This document shows positions 26,001 through 41,000 of a stretch of 64,000 nucleotides of DNA, piece after piece. The notes under the pieces were generated by a model that was not told where the DNA came from, did not search any database, and was given only the letters and a program-made list of their open reading frames with translations. Both the position numbers and the translations under genes were made by a program. Within the stretch, counting starts at the first letter, position 1, and each line of letters begins with the position of its first letter. The stretch comes from Progne subis subis (taxonomy: Eukaryota; Chordata; Aves; Passeriformes; Hirundinidae): the NCBI GenBank assembly GCA_022316685.1, contig JAKJHU010000084.1, positions 1 to 64,000 of the forward strand. Reading direction: 5' to 3'.

Positions 26001-29000
26001 GAATGACATGCTGCACATAGCACAATGTAGCCAGGATGGCAACAGGATGGGGGTGAAAGTAACCTCTTCACTTTGCAGCACAGCTCTCAGCACAGCTCCC
26101 TGTCAACCTTGGTTGAGCACACATCGACAGCAGCACCAGCATCCAGGGCTAGCAAACATCCAGGAGACACACACACGCTCAGTTCAAACCAACTCTGCAA
26201 CTCCACACTGGCATCCGTGCTGCCAGCCTATGGCACAGACTTCTTTTTAATTACACTCTAAATTTTACAGAAGTGTGTCATTCCTATGGAAAAACCAATC
26301 TGCCGTAATAACTTGACACTGGCATTGGAAATACTAAGTATGAAGTCCAATTAATTTATGACTAATTCTTGCCCTCTTGGCGAACGGCGTATTCCCAGCA
26401 AAATGCCATCTGCAGCAGCTACCCTGTCTGCACAGGGAGCACCAGGCACACTGGGGCTTGGCCTGCTCTAGCAAAAAACCCATGAGATACTCTTCTCTGT
26501 ATTAATTAAGGGGCAAAAGGCACTGAAGATCCTCTGAAATAACCTTCCTGTTATTTCAAGTGCATAAAAATAGATTACTCATTTAGCAATTTAGGTAAAC
26601 AGCTCGTTATGAAAAGTCATTAGGGAATAAAAGCCTTCATGATTTCATTTCTTGATCGTTTCCTGTCTAAATAAATAAACATGAACTCAAGTGACACAGA
26701 TTCCATTACTTTTGTGCACAGATTCTTGAATTACTTTTCATACTTTTTTGAATAATTTAATCTCCTCCTTTCTGTCAAAGACAACTATTAACAAACATCG
26801 CTGGGGAGAGCAAAGTCTTTCAAAGGTAACAAAAGCTGCTGAGAACTTCTATTTAAGAGTTAATCTAGGCAATGATCAATTCTGATTCAAAGAAATGCAG
26901 CAAAGTTTTAGGGAATATTTTGTTCTGACAAACTGCACTTCTATATGACTTTGAGAACAGAAACATGAATAGCAGCATCTTACAAAATGATTAAAATCTG
27001 TTGTTAAAATCCCACGTTAAACAATGTTCTGCCATCATTTCAATCCTGACCTCTAAGACACAGCTTTACACAAGCACGGGAGCAGAAGTACACCTCTGAC
27101 ATTGGCAAATGCTCCTAATTACATGAGAACCACAGTAAATGCTGCTTGTCCATGGCCCTCCCTCTGTCCCAGCCCAGGCTCAGCAATCAGCTGTTGCAGT
27201 GAGGTCTAATCACAGCTCTGATTATTCCCTCAAAATTCACCAAATGACTTTCATTCCTCATCTGGCAGCTCAAGAAGCAAAAGAATGGCAGGCTCCAAAA
27301 TGACTGGAACGACTGCACTGGAGATGTCCTCAGGTGTATTTCCTTACATCCTGTCCAAAGAACTTGACAGTCTTGACTTTCCCAAAAAAATCTTAGCAGT
27401 CACCCTTCTTTCACCACACCTCCAGGTTCTAATCCCACGTGCACAACTTCCAGAGCTTTCTGGTCACACACTACAGCTTGTAAGGCCGTGCTGAGTTCTC
27501 AGCACCTTCTGCTAAATGCAGATAAAAAGCAGAAACACTGAGGGAAGCGTCTTTATTGCTCACGCTTGTGCAACCAAGAGATGTGTCCTCTATACCTGGC
27601 AGAGTGGCATGAGCTTCCCAGCCTGGTGCCAAGGACAGCAGCTGGGAGAGGCAGCCATGGCACCACGACTTGGCTTTTAGGCACAGGGACACGATGAAGG
27701 AAAACAGCTATGGACAGCAGGGACCATCACCCTCCTGGAACCTGTTCTGAACTACCCAAAGCACGAGAGAGGATTCCCAAAATGTCAAGCCATAACCTTT
27801 AGCTGCTGTTCAGTCAGATATGTATTGTTTTAGACCTTCCTCAATGACTGACCGCAAATTTTGTTTCTTGCTCTGAAAAAAGGAAACAGCGTCTTTTGTT
27901 TGCTTGACCCTGAAAGGCAGAGGAAGTTGAAGACTTTATTTATTCAACCCTAAGACATGGGAACTTACAGACCATTGTCACTTCCCAAAGAGCCTTTGTT
28001 TTTATTTTCCTCCTCAGCCTGTGTGGGTTCTGTTTCCCTTACAGATTTTTCACAGACAGTTTGCTACCAGCCAGGGACATCTGTGACTTGCTTGCACACG
28101 GCTGTCCGTTGAAAGGAGATTCTTTGTAGCTGCATGCAAATAATCATGCTGCTTGATGGCAGAAATCACTCCAGTTTTGATCAAAAAGCCTTACCACTAG
28201 GTTTGTTTTCAACTTTTTAAATTAGAGCGTGTATTATTTCAGAGCACTTTCGAAGTCTGTTACATCAGTATGATGATGGATGGCAAGAAGGAAAGCTGAT
28301 GGAACTGGTCACGAATCAGAAGTTGGCCAACACGACAGAGCACATGGACTCTGCTGAAGTCGTCATTCCATTCCATTTCTGCCTTTGGGAGGTTATTTTG
28401 CTGCTGGATTCATGACAAAAAGCAGCCCTTAGGAGAAGAGGGCTCCTTAAGAACCCAGAAACACAGAGGTTATCATGGGTCAGGCACACAAACAGGTATC
28501 TCAAAGGCAGACCAAAGACAAGCCCCACTGGGCTACATCAGACTAAGGACCTACCCAGAATACTTGTAAAAAATTCAAAACTCTCTGTCATGGCTGCCAA
28601 TTCCAAGAAAATGAGCCTTAGATCTCACCAGGGCTTTCTCATCAGGTCTCTCACTTTCGTTTTGGCCTAGAGCGCAGACAACAACCCCCAGTTCAAAGAG
28701 AGTGAATGATGGAAGGCCTTTCACATAAAGGGAAGTGTTTTTAGAGAGATCCTAAGAAGAAAAAGGGCCTTTTTGGTCTTTGTGCTGCTGCTAAGGCCAC
28801 CAGTATTGCTGATGAGTGCACACGTGCACAGACACTTAGAGCTGCTCCTACCAAGAGCAAATGCAAGCTGTGAGAGTCCCTCACCTAATCCCAGGGAGAA
28901 CTGCATTCCTGAAAGGGCCTTCTTGGACCAAAGTGGCTCTCTGGCACTGCCTGTCCTCACTCCTGTGTGCTGCCCAGAGCAGTCCTGCTGGGCTGTGCTG

Positions 29001-32000
29001 GGCTGCAGAGCTGCAGGCACGCTGCAGACACAGGAGGCTTGTGCTCAGTGTGGAGAGAGTGGCTCAGCTATGCTGTTCTCTATAGGTTACTCAGATCCAA
29101 AGATCCACGTTGTAACCCACTGCAGTTAAATAAATAGAGGGCTAATGGCAGATGGTTTCACTTAAACTTCAAGAAAGGCACTGCCTATATGTCAAATTGG
29201 AATTGGTGTAATGAGCCAACAATATTCTGAATTACAATAAAAGCAAATTTAGGAATGAAACCTACTGGAGACTTAACTGGTCTCAAGTGCATAGTTAGAT
29301 TTCTAAAATAATAGCTGCAATCCAGCATAACAAACATGACTTGCTTGAAAACAAGTTTAACAGCAGATTGCAGTTTGTTTTCGTTCCCATGAGAAACTGC
29401 AAGATATTTCTTCTTGGAGTAACTTCTCAGGAAGGCACACCTATAGTGCCTCCAAAACCACAGAGAGTGGGACTAGGACTCCCCAGTTCTGCTTTTTTTT
29501 CTTCCAGGCTTAGCAATGCTGAGGTCCTTAGGTACCGTCAGGCAGATTTTACGTGAGTATTGCATGTGTTCACAAACGCTGGGGCTTCGACACTGGGCAG
29601 AGGCAGGTCAGAATTGGGCATGGCTGGCTGCAGGCGCCAAGGGCAGAGCTGCACCACGGGACAGCAGCCAGCAGGGATATGGCACAAGGGCAAAGGGCTG
29701 CCAGAGCATCTGGGGAGGCACAAAAGGAAGAGCTGCCAGCAAGCATTGACTGTGAACACAGGGATGGCCCAGAGAGCTTGGAAAGGAGCTATGACCAGTG
29801 GGGAAGAATGAAAAGGGAGTGAGAGGTGGAGGATTAACATGTACCAATGTATAATAAGTTCCTATACTTAAAAAAAAAAAAAATTAAATATATTTAACTT
29901 ATGTTAACATATTAAACGTATTTAAACAGGCAAATATGTTTCTGTGCAGCTGAACAGTGAGGATCTGTTTCTATATTAATGCTCTCTGAGGGGCATGGGT
30001 GATTCAGGATGAGTCTGAGGAGCACATGGCACAATGTTATAAGGCAATGGCTGTTTTGACTCTTTTCCAGCATAGAGCAACTGAATACTTGAAAGCAAGT
30101 TTTCATCTAGAAAAATATAACATACTGCTATTATCGTTAACACTGTTACTGATCCCTGTACAATATCTTCTTTAAAACTTCCATCTTATTGACTGTACAC
30201 ATGTACACGTGCACACCAATTACAAGATTGTCTGTTGGCATTTGCTGCTACTTCACAGCACTTTTCTTTTTGCCACTTTCCTCCCAGAAACCCTTCAGGC
30301 TGTAACCTTGACTCTGCTTCGTACACTGGTGAAAACTGCCAGATCAGTCTTGCAGAGCCACGTCAGGAACCACCACTGCAGAGCCACACAGGACAGCAGC
30401 AGACCCCTCATTCTACTCCGTACTCCTCATCCATGCCTGCTCTCTATCCCTGCAGCCAGTGCAGGGAATGGCTCAAGCCAGCTAAAGGCAGTCTGTAGTG
30501 GACCTCAGAAAGCACCAGAACAATCAAAGTGTGACCAGAAAAGGGTGACTGTCCGGCTGGGAAAAGATTGTCCTAACAGTTGGTTCTCAACTGCCCTGTC
30601 AAGTATTTCATCTTTGGAAAGCGTCATGGGTAAACTTTAGTACACAGCAAAAGACCCCACAGAAGCAAATGGTGAAATTTTGAAAAACCTTCTAAACAAA
30701 GACCCCTTCCCTTGCATTCCTGTCATCTCCTCTGCCAGGGCTGTGGCAGTAAAAAAAGAAGGGCAAGGCAGTGGCAGTAGAAAAAGTTTCCCTTGTACAG
30801 AATCTGGCTGAGGCACAAGGAAAGAGGGGACAAGCTCTTTTGCTGGAAGTTTTCCCAATTTCTCCAAAGGAGATTCGTACTTTTCCAGCAGCCAATTCTC
30901 TGCAGGTGCACAAAGAATTAAGTTGGGTTTAAAAGAATAGCAGACAGCTGGGTGGAAAGCTTTGTTGTCAACTAACTCTCAGATGCTTGCGCAGATCGTC
31001 TCCAGTCCCCACAGAGACAGAATAGGGTGGAGAAGCAATATTCTCAAAGGACAGAAATGGGTTCTTCTCCAGGCAGGACATTTTAGGGAATAATTTCCTA
31101 CAGGTTATCAATAGTCAAATTAAAAATCAAGCCAAGTTACCAACTGGCTCTTGTGTGTCTTGTAAATTTTTTCCCAACGCTTGGCAGGGTGTCACAGAGG
31201 AATCTGTGTTTGATGCCATTTTTTTACTTAATGCTATTCTAGTGTCTGATCTGTTTCGACATCTCTGCCCAAATCCCTGGACAATTTTTTTTTTATTTCC
31301 TGGATTATGCTGATGTTCCAAAGAAAAATCCTGAAGAACTGATGAAAATATAATTTCACAATGCTTCATTATTTATGGATAAGATTTGTCACTGGATTCT
31401 AATGCATATTTTCCAAATTATATTTACTCCAACAAATGAAAAGTTATTTCAAGTAAAAACAGGACTCAGTAAAATGTTAAGAAGAAATCATTTGTAATTT
31501 AGAAATAGTGTTTGCACTTCAGAGATAAAGTGCCCACTTGCATGTGGTAATTCGGGTCAGCCAGAAAAGGATTTTTGTAATAGACATAAAAAAGGGAGTT
31601 TCAGGCAGATAAATGCCAAAAATAATTCTGATACATCTAATAAAAATTCCCCTAGGACAGCTGTACAGATTATCATGCTCCGCTGTACTGCATGGGAAAG
31701 TGCAATTATCAAAACGCCGAAGAGCCTGAACTGATTCTTTTTTTCTTAGTTTATGGAAATTCGCATCAGCAGATAATGTTTTCGGCATGCTGGGATTTAA
31801 CAATAACATTTGGGTTTATGATTCACATGTACTGTAAAACACGGATGTTTTAAAAAAGCATTATGTGCACAGTTGTTCAGAAAGTAAAGTTTACGCTGCT
31901 CCAGGGTTCTCGATGCATTTGATGACTGTGGCAGTGACCCTGTGCCCCCCTTACATGTCCTAACTTGGCAATTCCTCGCCATCTGAAGTCATGATGTATT

Positions 32001-35000
32001 TGTGCAGTTCATGTCCTGTCTCTCATATGGGACTCAAATGCTGACCCAGAACATTTCTGTGCACTGGTAAGCCTGTGCCCCAGTGCAAAGCTGTTTTCCC
32101 TGCTGTCGTGCAGCACGGTAACATGATGATTAGTAATTCTGACCAGGCAGTGCTGAGAGGTCCCACTCACACTGAGTGTTGTATAACAGCGTGATAAACA
32201 GCTGAGGAAGGCCAGGGAAGGCAGTCAGCATCCTAACAAACCAGCAAGGCCAAGGAATTTGCCCTGCTAAGCAGGCATAGGAGGAACCCAAATGAGGAGA
32301 TGAGGACAGTCTCCATGGGCTTTGTGAGCCACCAAGCTAGAGAAGTTAAATCCCATCATGTAACCCTTAATCAGCTGGGAACAAATCACCAGGACTGGAT
32401 GACACCCTCCCTGCCCTTGAAGGAGCCAGAATGCACAACTGCTGGCCAAGTCTCCACCTCTCCTCACAGTCTGGGTGACCAAGCGTGGGGGGATTTGCCA
32501 GTACTCCAGCTCCAATGGGGACCCTGGCAACTAAACCCCAGTAACGATCGGCTGGACTTTTGCAAAGCTGTAATGACAGACATTTGGCCTAAGTGTGCTT
32601 TTCATGTATGAGTCAGGCACAATCTCTTTGAAATTGTTCTCTTACCGTTCTCTTTCTTCTTTTGCACTTACCATTGATGTTTACAGCTGGCAGCACTATA
32701 GACATCTTTGGTCTCCTGGTCTTGTTATGTGTGGTGGCTGGCAGTAACAGGTGGTCCTGGAAAACAGCAGAAAAGATGTGTTAAATCTATTCTCAAAGTA
32801 GAGAGCTGGGAAAATGCCTTCCCACTCTCTCTTACTGGCACTCCACACTGAACTGTTTACAACAGCTCAGAAAATTCATATTTTTGAGAGAGTCTTCCAA
32901 AAGTCACAGCAATTGCTCATGCTGTGTAACCAAGAAGAAATCCCTATTGCACACAGCAGAATATGAAAAAGCCTTGATCATGTGGAAAGAGTAGGAAACT
33001 ACTATTAAGCCCTCAATCAACAGAGAGCTCATGTATATGATTAAAGTAATTTAACTTGACTTCAATGATATTTAAACATGTGGTTAAGGACCTTGCTGAA
33101 CTGAAGCTTTTACTTCCACAGCACACTTTCTGTGCAAGTCATCCTGCTGTCTCTGTGAAGCTCTACACCACATGCCTCGTGCAGCAGGACTGCACTGCTC
33201 AGAGCTGGGATGGGGTGTGAAACACAAGCTCTGCTGACAACACCTTCCAGGGGAGCTGGATGGCAAAGCAGTGCTTTAGCATCTGATCTCTCCTGGATGC
33301 TGCTGTAAGGCAGCAGTGCTCAAACTGACTGCCCTGGCTCTGACAGTGGAAGCTGCATCTGCAGGAAACGCTCTGCATACTGGACCTGGCCTGCAAGGAG
33401 AAACACAGCCTTTCTTCAGGGTTCTTTTGCTGTTGCTGAACTCAAGCTGCTCAACTTGCAGCCTGGAAAAATATGGTTCTTCCCTTATCAACGGAACTTA
33501 AAAGCTCTTGGTCCAGGCATCTCCCATATTATTAAGCCAGTTTGATGCTCCCCTTTCATGCTTTCCCATGTTTTTCCCATACAAACATCTCATACTTTAG
33601 GGCAAGGTTATCTTTTTGGCAAACTGAATTAGACTTCCTTTGGGATACATTAATTTATTAATGTCAGGGTAACAGTAATGTTGCCATTTAAAATATAAAC
33701 ATTACAGTGTTTTATGTAAGATTTAGGGAACTGAGTTACGCACTAAGTTAGGTGTTAAATATACCAAGATATTCTGTAGATACATTGCAGAAATATCACT
33801 TTCTTTCTCTTTTTTTTCCCATCAAAAATTTTCCTCCCCAAAACACCAAATGACTGACCATGAGAAGAAAACATTACTTAAATAACTGTCTGCAAAAAAC
33901 ATGTACCAAAATTACAAAACCACTCTGGTATAATTCTTAGATCACATATGTAATAATTCCCATTTCACTTTTGAACCGCTTAAGATTAAGACAACATTCG
34001 CTACGATAAATGAATCTTACATAAAAACTGTTCTTGAAACCCAGCGTTCCCAAAGGAACAGGCCAAAGACAAGATGTCCATTAAATTACATTTTGTAACA
34101 ATGCCCTTGCCATGATTTGATTACCACTTGTAGCAGAGCTTAAGAAATGCTTATACTGGTTTCTGGTTTTTTTTCTTTTCTTTTTTTCAGTACTTCTGAG
34201 AGTCCATCATTACCTACCAAACCACAAGTACTGCACAGATGATCACCTGAGAGTCATTACAAGTAGCAACTGCTTTTTGCTAACATATCTAAAGACTAGT
34301 GCATTCATTTATGCTGCCTTATAATAGCACCTTTATTTACTGTATGTATAAACTGTATTAAGATCTACCACAAGGACTTTACAGTTGCATTCAAGCATGC
34401 TTTGGAGTTGCTGCACAACCTCTCAGTGATTCAACACCAACTCTGCAGGTAACAGATGAAGAGCTCTAAACCCAGATTTGCCACCAGAAGCTAATTTATA
34501 AGATGCACACATTGTCCGGAAGCCACCCATCTACAAAGAGTCATTTTATAAATCTAGAATTGGTGAAATTTATCCATCTCTCTAATCAACTTTATCTTTC
34601 ATGTGCATTGTGGCAATTAGTGCAAACTTGCAAAGTTACCTAACTACCCTCATTCTTCATTGAAATCCAAAGGTATGCTGTAGGATATCAGGTATTTTAA
34701 TCGCAGTTAGCCACCCACAACATCCTCAAACCCAAAAGTCTTCAAGTAGTCCAAACCTTTTATCTGAAAGCAATACATAATAAATTCTACGCCACAGAAA
34801 TGAGTGCACAGATTAGTGATTTGGAAGATACTAGACATTTAGAAGCACTGTTTGAATGTGTTTCTAAAATGTCTTGTGCCATTCTGAAGGATGCTGAATT
34901 GCATCCCAGAGGGAGCTGGGACACTATCACTCATCTCTAATTTGAAACTGTAGACAAAAAAAACCCCACCCACCTAAATTAAAACACTGTTTGTGATATT

Positions 35001-38000
35001 AACACATGATATGAAACTGAAAATTAATAAAAGCAAATTTTGCAAGTCAGCATCTGGCTCAGCAGCATGAGTGTCAACCAGAGACAGAATAAATCAGAAC
35101 AATTACCCAACAACAGATGGCTTTGGCTTGGAGCAGGAGCTGCACTTAGGCGACAGTTTTCATAGACAAAGCAGACCTGAGACTGCTGGCAGAATGACTG
35201 GAAAAATATCAGCCTGGAAAGAGTATTTCAAATGAGACCTTTGCTTCAGCATTCTCATTTTGTTTTGATCATCTCGGCAGTTCTGTGACACCGAAGCCAG
35301 AGGAGATGGACAGACAGATAAAAATAGACACAGATACTAAAAATCCAGCCATGAACACATTACCTTAATTTAGTAAGCCTCAACAACACATGGAACTGCA
35401 ATAAGAATTCTGAGGTTTCTTGCATATCAGATCAGTGTTATCAGGGCTCTAGCAGGAAAAAAGCTTTAGAGCCTCGCGTATCTCTAACCCTAAAGCTAAA
35501 CAGCAATGGAAATCCTGTTCCACTAGAAAATTCAAGAAGTCCTGCTGCTCCTGCAGCTTCAGCCCCAGTCTCATGACACGTGGTTTGGTACTCAAAGTCC
35601 CTCCTACCTAGATGCATGAAAATATGGGGACATTTTAGCTTTCGTTTTCATTTTTTTTTTCATTTAAAAATTGGCTTTAACGCTCATAGTTTTAAGGATG
35701 TAAACGTAACATCATCACTACATACCATGAGGTTTCATTAAACAGAGAAAAAAAATGCTAGGCATGGGTCTGGTTGATTGCATTTTGTTTCTTAAACTAT
35801 CATCACTTCTAAGCTGGACTCTTGGCTTTTAGATTAACAGAACTGGCAATATTGCTTGTTTTGGCTTTTGCAATGCATATCCCATCAGCCACAGCACCTC
35901 CCAGGGAGCAGTTCTGCACCCCCTCCATTCCTGCTTCGCTGTGTGACAGAAACACAGAGGAATTAATCCTCGCAGTATGCCCACGATGGAGGAAAATATT
36001 GCAGGGAACGTCTGGAGGAGAGGTGCAAGCATTTCAGGGAAGGCGGCGTGACACGGGACACGAAGGAGCGGGTTTCCAGCGCCGCAAGGCTCTGCACGCT
36101 CAGCATGAGCCGTCTTTCCTCCTGTCCCAGGGGTTTCTACATGTCAAATCAATTCCCCTGGATTCTTCTTTACCTTCTTAGTTGTTGTGCTTAGGTATGG
36201 ATAAGTATTTTCCAAAAGGCTTTTCTGAGGTCTTAATTAAGGCCATTTGATGGAGATGTGCTTTTGTTAGAGCACATTTAGCACATCTGCCTCTGCGAAC
36301 ACTGACGGTCCTGCTGCTGCAGGGCGGGCCGAGCCTCAGACCCTTCCCAACGGCTTGGAGCACGGACCCTGCAAAGTACAGATGTGATCCATGCAGGAGC
36401 CAAGGCTCCAGGAACACAGCCCCCACCCCACCTCCCACAAAGACTTTGTCAAGATGTCCCAACAGGCTCTGCTCTTCCTTAAGACATCCGTCTCTGACAA
36501 ACCAAGGATAACCTTTTGCAAAAACAAGTGACATTTGCTGCTTCACAGGAACAAAAGCTCCGAGGAGACTGGATTAAAATACCAAAGAAAAACTTTAATG
36601 TGCTGTTCTGCTAATTTGCCTTGATGAGGAGATGTGATCTTTATCATTGCCTTGGAGACCAGCTCTGTGCTAGAATATTGCAACCAACAAAGGCAGTTGC
36701 CAAAGCAGGGGGGGCAAGAGGAGCCAGGCATGCCAAAGGGCACTCTGTCCAGCAGCTTCCCAAGGCTTCTTACAGCAAACAAACACTGGAGCTGGGCATT
36801 TTTTCATCTCTGTTTATGACTAAGAAGTCTCCTAGGGATTGTGTGCCTCAACCTCTTCCAGCCTGAATCTTCCCACTGTGGTTCCAGGACCACATTACAG
36901 CTGCTGCCAACCCAGGCTGAGGAGCTCTCTGCATCCAGGGAGGGGCCATTTTTCTTCAATGGCACAACTTCTGGCAGTGTTCAACACCTCCAGACAGCTT
37001 AAAACCTTATCTGTTCACTATCTGACCACACCTAGGGAGTGATCTCAAGATTAAGCAGGTAGAAAACAACATACAAAAATCATACAAAAATCGTCCATCA
37101 AATCTTTCGACCCGATTTTTTCTGGACATCTTTAGGCATTTCCAGTCTGACACGACACTGGACCTCCTTTACAGGTATGCTTTTGACAATACAAAGAATG
37201 TGCAACAAAAATGTGCTCTCCCAAGCCCAAACCACTGCATGCCACTTCAGAGACTGACTCAGAGTAGGAATACTCCAAGGAGCTAAGACTTCTTAAGCCC
37301 CCGAGCTGACAGAGCCCCATAGGCAGCTTTTTCTTCCACAAACCACAGATTTCACACTTTTTCAAAATCTCAGGATCGTTGTTTCAGGCTTTTTGTTGTT
37401 GACAGAGATATGATGTGTCTGTCCTGTTCTCCTGCACAGGCCACCGACCTGGCCCTGAGCAGCATCCCAGTCTCTGGAACACAACTCCTGTCCAAGAAAT
37501 GGTAGCCTGAGAACTTCATTTTCAGGAATCCAGCTGGATTTCAGCAGCTCCCCGAACACAAAAGGAGGCTGTTACTCAGGGAAAAGAACTCACCAATGCA
37601 CACTCAGAGCCAAGGGGCTGATCCTCATCTACCCCAGCAGTTCCCAACACCACGAAGCACAGATCAGGATTTAAATGGGATCAGGCCTTGGCATGTCTGG
37701 TTTCCTCTGGCAGTTCAAAGAGGACGTGTATGAAAGTTTACAAATTTGTAGAGGAAATGGCTGTATCATTTTGATTCATTTGGGGGATGGCAACCATATG
37801 GTGCCCTGAGGTTACACCACACTGGATGCAGCACTGGTCCATCTGAAAATGCCAGAAGCTCCTGAAACACTTGTCTTCACCATCAGTGGATGTTAAATAG
37901 GGCAGAAACGCAGAGAGGCTGCCTCTGGAAACATTTCTGACCCTTATATCTGAAAAGCATGGGGATGGTTTTGAGAATAGAAAAAAACAAAAAAGAGAGG

Positions 38001-41000
38001 AAATCCAACTAAAACCTCCACACAAACTGTGACTCATAGCCACCACTCTTGCTCATCGTACCAGGAACTTAGTAAAGCTGACTTGTTTTTCAAGTTGATG
38101 TGTTGAGTGTTTTTGTTTTGGTTGGTTTCTCTTTTTTTAAAGGTAGGCCTTGAAAAAATCCAAGGAGATTTACTCACCTCAATCACGGATGTTTACAGAG
38201 AATGTACGACATGAAGAATATGGGAGCAGGTGAAAAATGGGCTAAAGGAGCCCACAGAAAACCCACAATAAAATATTGTGAGCTATCAGCCTCTCCGCAG
38301 CAGCTCTAGGCAGTCCATCCTGAGAGCAGTTCTACCACTTTGAGCTTAACAGTGGCTTTCAACTCAATTTGAAATTGTACCAGTTCTACCTGTGTAGACT
38401 TTGATGTTAGTCAGCACACAGTAACATAGTTTGAGTTTGCAGCACACTTAAAGATGAGAATTCGTAATTGAGGATTCAACCCCTAATTACAGCATCTTAT
38501 TACTTTTCTATGTTTTAAGCCTGTTTTGAGGGATGGGGAGAAGATTGTCCCAGAAAAAGAAAGCTCCAAAAAGCAGCAGAAATAGAGATTCCTTTTCTGC
38601 TTTCATTTTTGCCGAAACTGCTCCTTTTCACCCCAGTGCTGTTTCAATCCCAGCATTTCTGTGCACAGGTGGTTTTTACAGCCTGTACTTTGCACACAGT
38701 GATGGAATAAAGTGATGAGATATGATTTTTATTTAAGTGTTATACCAGAAATAACTTGATCCCACCGTTAATAAACTGTCCTCTAGTGTAAGATTTTACC
38801 TTTCTGCCATTCCCAGACAAATTTTCATAAATAAAACCTAACTGTACTCTGGAACAGCTTCTAGCCACTGTCCCTGCAGAAGAAGGAGTTCCTATCCAGT
38901 TTAGTTCCCACAAGAGAGACCTTTAAATGAAGAAGTCTTTAGTGCCTTTTATTGTAAATTGTGCTACTGCCAGATGTGATACGGCTTGGACTCCAAAACC
39001 AAACTAATTGGAAAGCACCTCGCTGTGAGTCAGAGAGCACTGTGAAAATCCCAGAGACCTCAGAGCATTGGAAGATTCACTCTGTCACAAGCTTCCTTCA
39101 GAGGAGTTTCCCTGCCTCCCTTCAAAGGCAGCACTGCTGCTTGTCATGAGCAGGGCTCAGCTTTGGAGAGTTTTCTCTGTGTAAAGGAGAAGCAAAGGAT
39201 CCCTCCTGCCTTAAGAACTAGAAAGGTTATGGAGACTGCTAAGGATAACAGAGACCTGCTGGGAACTGTGTTCTTTGCAGCTCACAAACATGCAAACTAT
39301 TGTGGAGGTGCACAAAAGGCAGCTGTAAGGTAGGTGTCATAGGAAGGTGAAAAATATTGATATACTCTTCAGTTTTTCTATTTTCATGGTTTATAATCCT
39401 TTTGTTCAACATACAAGGCCGAAGAGGAGGAATTACGCCCTATGATAACACTGAAATATGAGTAGTAATTAGGTATCTATAGACTCTACTCAGTGGGCCT
39501 CTGAGAAGGCACCACCTCCAGGAAGAGGAACACGAGCACGTGTCCACAGACAGATTCTTTAACCTTCTGTCCTACTGAAACATCCATCTTCACCCTGTTA
39601 AAGTGACCCCAGAGTAGCAAAACTACCAGCTTCTCTCAAGCTCCCCATTCCTCTGCAAATCCCTCATTCTGGAATTACCCAAGATGAACCTGCTTCATTT
39701 CTAGCCAAGCTATTTCAGTGTCATTTTTGACTTGTAAGACATCCAAAATAAGAGGCACTAAGTACCATCATCCTTGCCCTGTGGATAGGGAATGCCCCAG
39801 GAAATCAGTTTGCAGAAGCCTGAATGGGGCACACCAATGCCAGTCCAGTTGCAAGGGAGAACAAGGTGAAGGAACCCCATTTGGACTTTATTTCTCTCAT
39901 AAATGTATTTTTCCTTGTAGTTTTGCTCCTTTTGATTTGAATAGGAAGGGAAAAGGCCGTGTGAATGTGGAGGGCACAGGACAGAGACTGGACAGAAATC
40001 CTGCAAATTAAACTTGTCTGCAGAACTGCTCAGCATGCCCGAAAGTAAAGAACAATGCATGTATTTGCTATGATGTAATTTTGGTTTGGCAGCAGATTAA
40101 AAAAAAATTCCTAAGCGTGAAGTAAGAGGATGTGAGGGACAGAATTCCATGTTTAAGTGAACAGTTTTGGTTCAAATCGTATAGGAAGGTTCTAAAGGAC
40201 TTGAAAATGCTCTGATAATTTGTGTGTGTGTTATTTGTGGAAATTATCTGAGTTTTAAAACAAACTGGAAAAGGTATGTCAAGCTGACCTAGTTCTGTGC
40301 CTCTGTGAAGGAATAAGAATCCCGGCTTGTACTGGTGGAAAACTTTTTCCATTATGTTTGACAATGACCAGGTTTTATTCTAAAGGGTCTCTCAATCTAA
40401 CCAGCATCATAAAATTAAAAATGTTTGCTTCAGATTATTTGAAAATTATGTTTCTCTGCCATTTTCTGTCCTTCCGAGGGGCTACAGAAGCACAGAAATG
40501 CAGTCCATCTGTAACTCCCAGCTGAGTCTGTCATCTGTCTTTGCAGATTTTATGAAGTTGTCAGGCCCAAAAGGAATTAATTGTTATATTACTATTACCC
40601 ATAAAAAGAAATGCCCCTCCTTCTATAATTCACTGCAGCAGAGCTCTGCTTTTGCGTAGCATCTGCAGGCTATTAGTTTTGCAACTGCAATCTGTAATTG
40701 CAAAAACATGTAATTTAGGTAGGGCATGTGAATCCAGTCCAGTAAAACCAAAAAGGATATAATCCAGATTCTTTGCTTCTCTCACAAAACATTAACCCAA
40801 AGTTTCTATACTTGTCAGCATAACCTCAGGTCTTTTACAGAACACAAATCCTGGATTCCCAGAATTACTGCCCAGCTGGAGACTGCCCCAAAAAGCACAT
40901 GCAACCCCAAATATAGAGGGGAACGCTCCTATCAGCAAACACCTTTTTTCTGCTGTTCTGCCTTTTGCAGCCCAGCCACACAAGCACAGAGCTAGCCAGT

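Larger units (their letters stand above)
17060..32671 (-). other. ATF6: ATF6 last intron (15.6 kb)
   Basis: AT-rich, mostly unique-looking sequence. Holds a three-copy 17-bp tandem (20532-20582), a possible degraded CR1 fragment (about 19560-20000), and an A-run with A/T-rich flank (29868-29960). I recognise no nested gene or exon. Confidence 0.75.

Noticed and set aside
35822..36181. 119-codon + strand frame with a hydrophobic start resembling a signal peptide
   Set aside because: It begins at a non-ATG codon, has no recognisable domain and lies antisense within an ATF6 intron. Likely chance.
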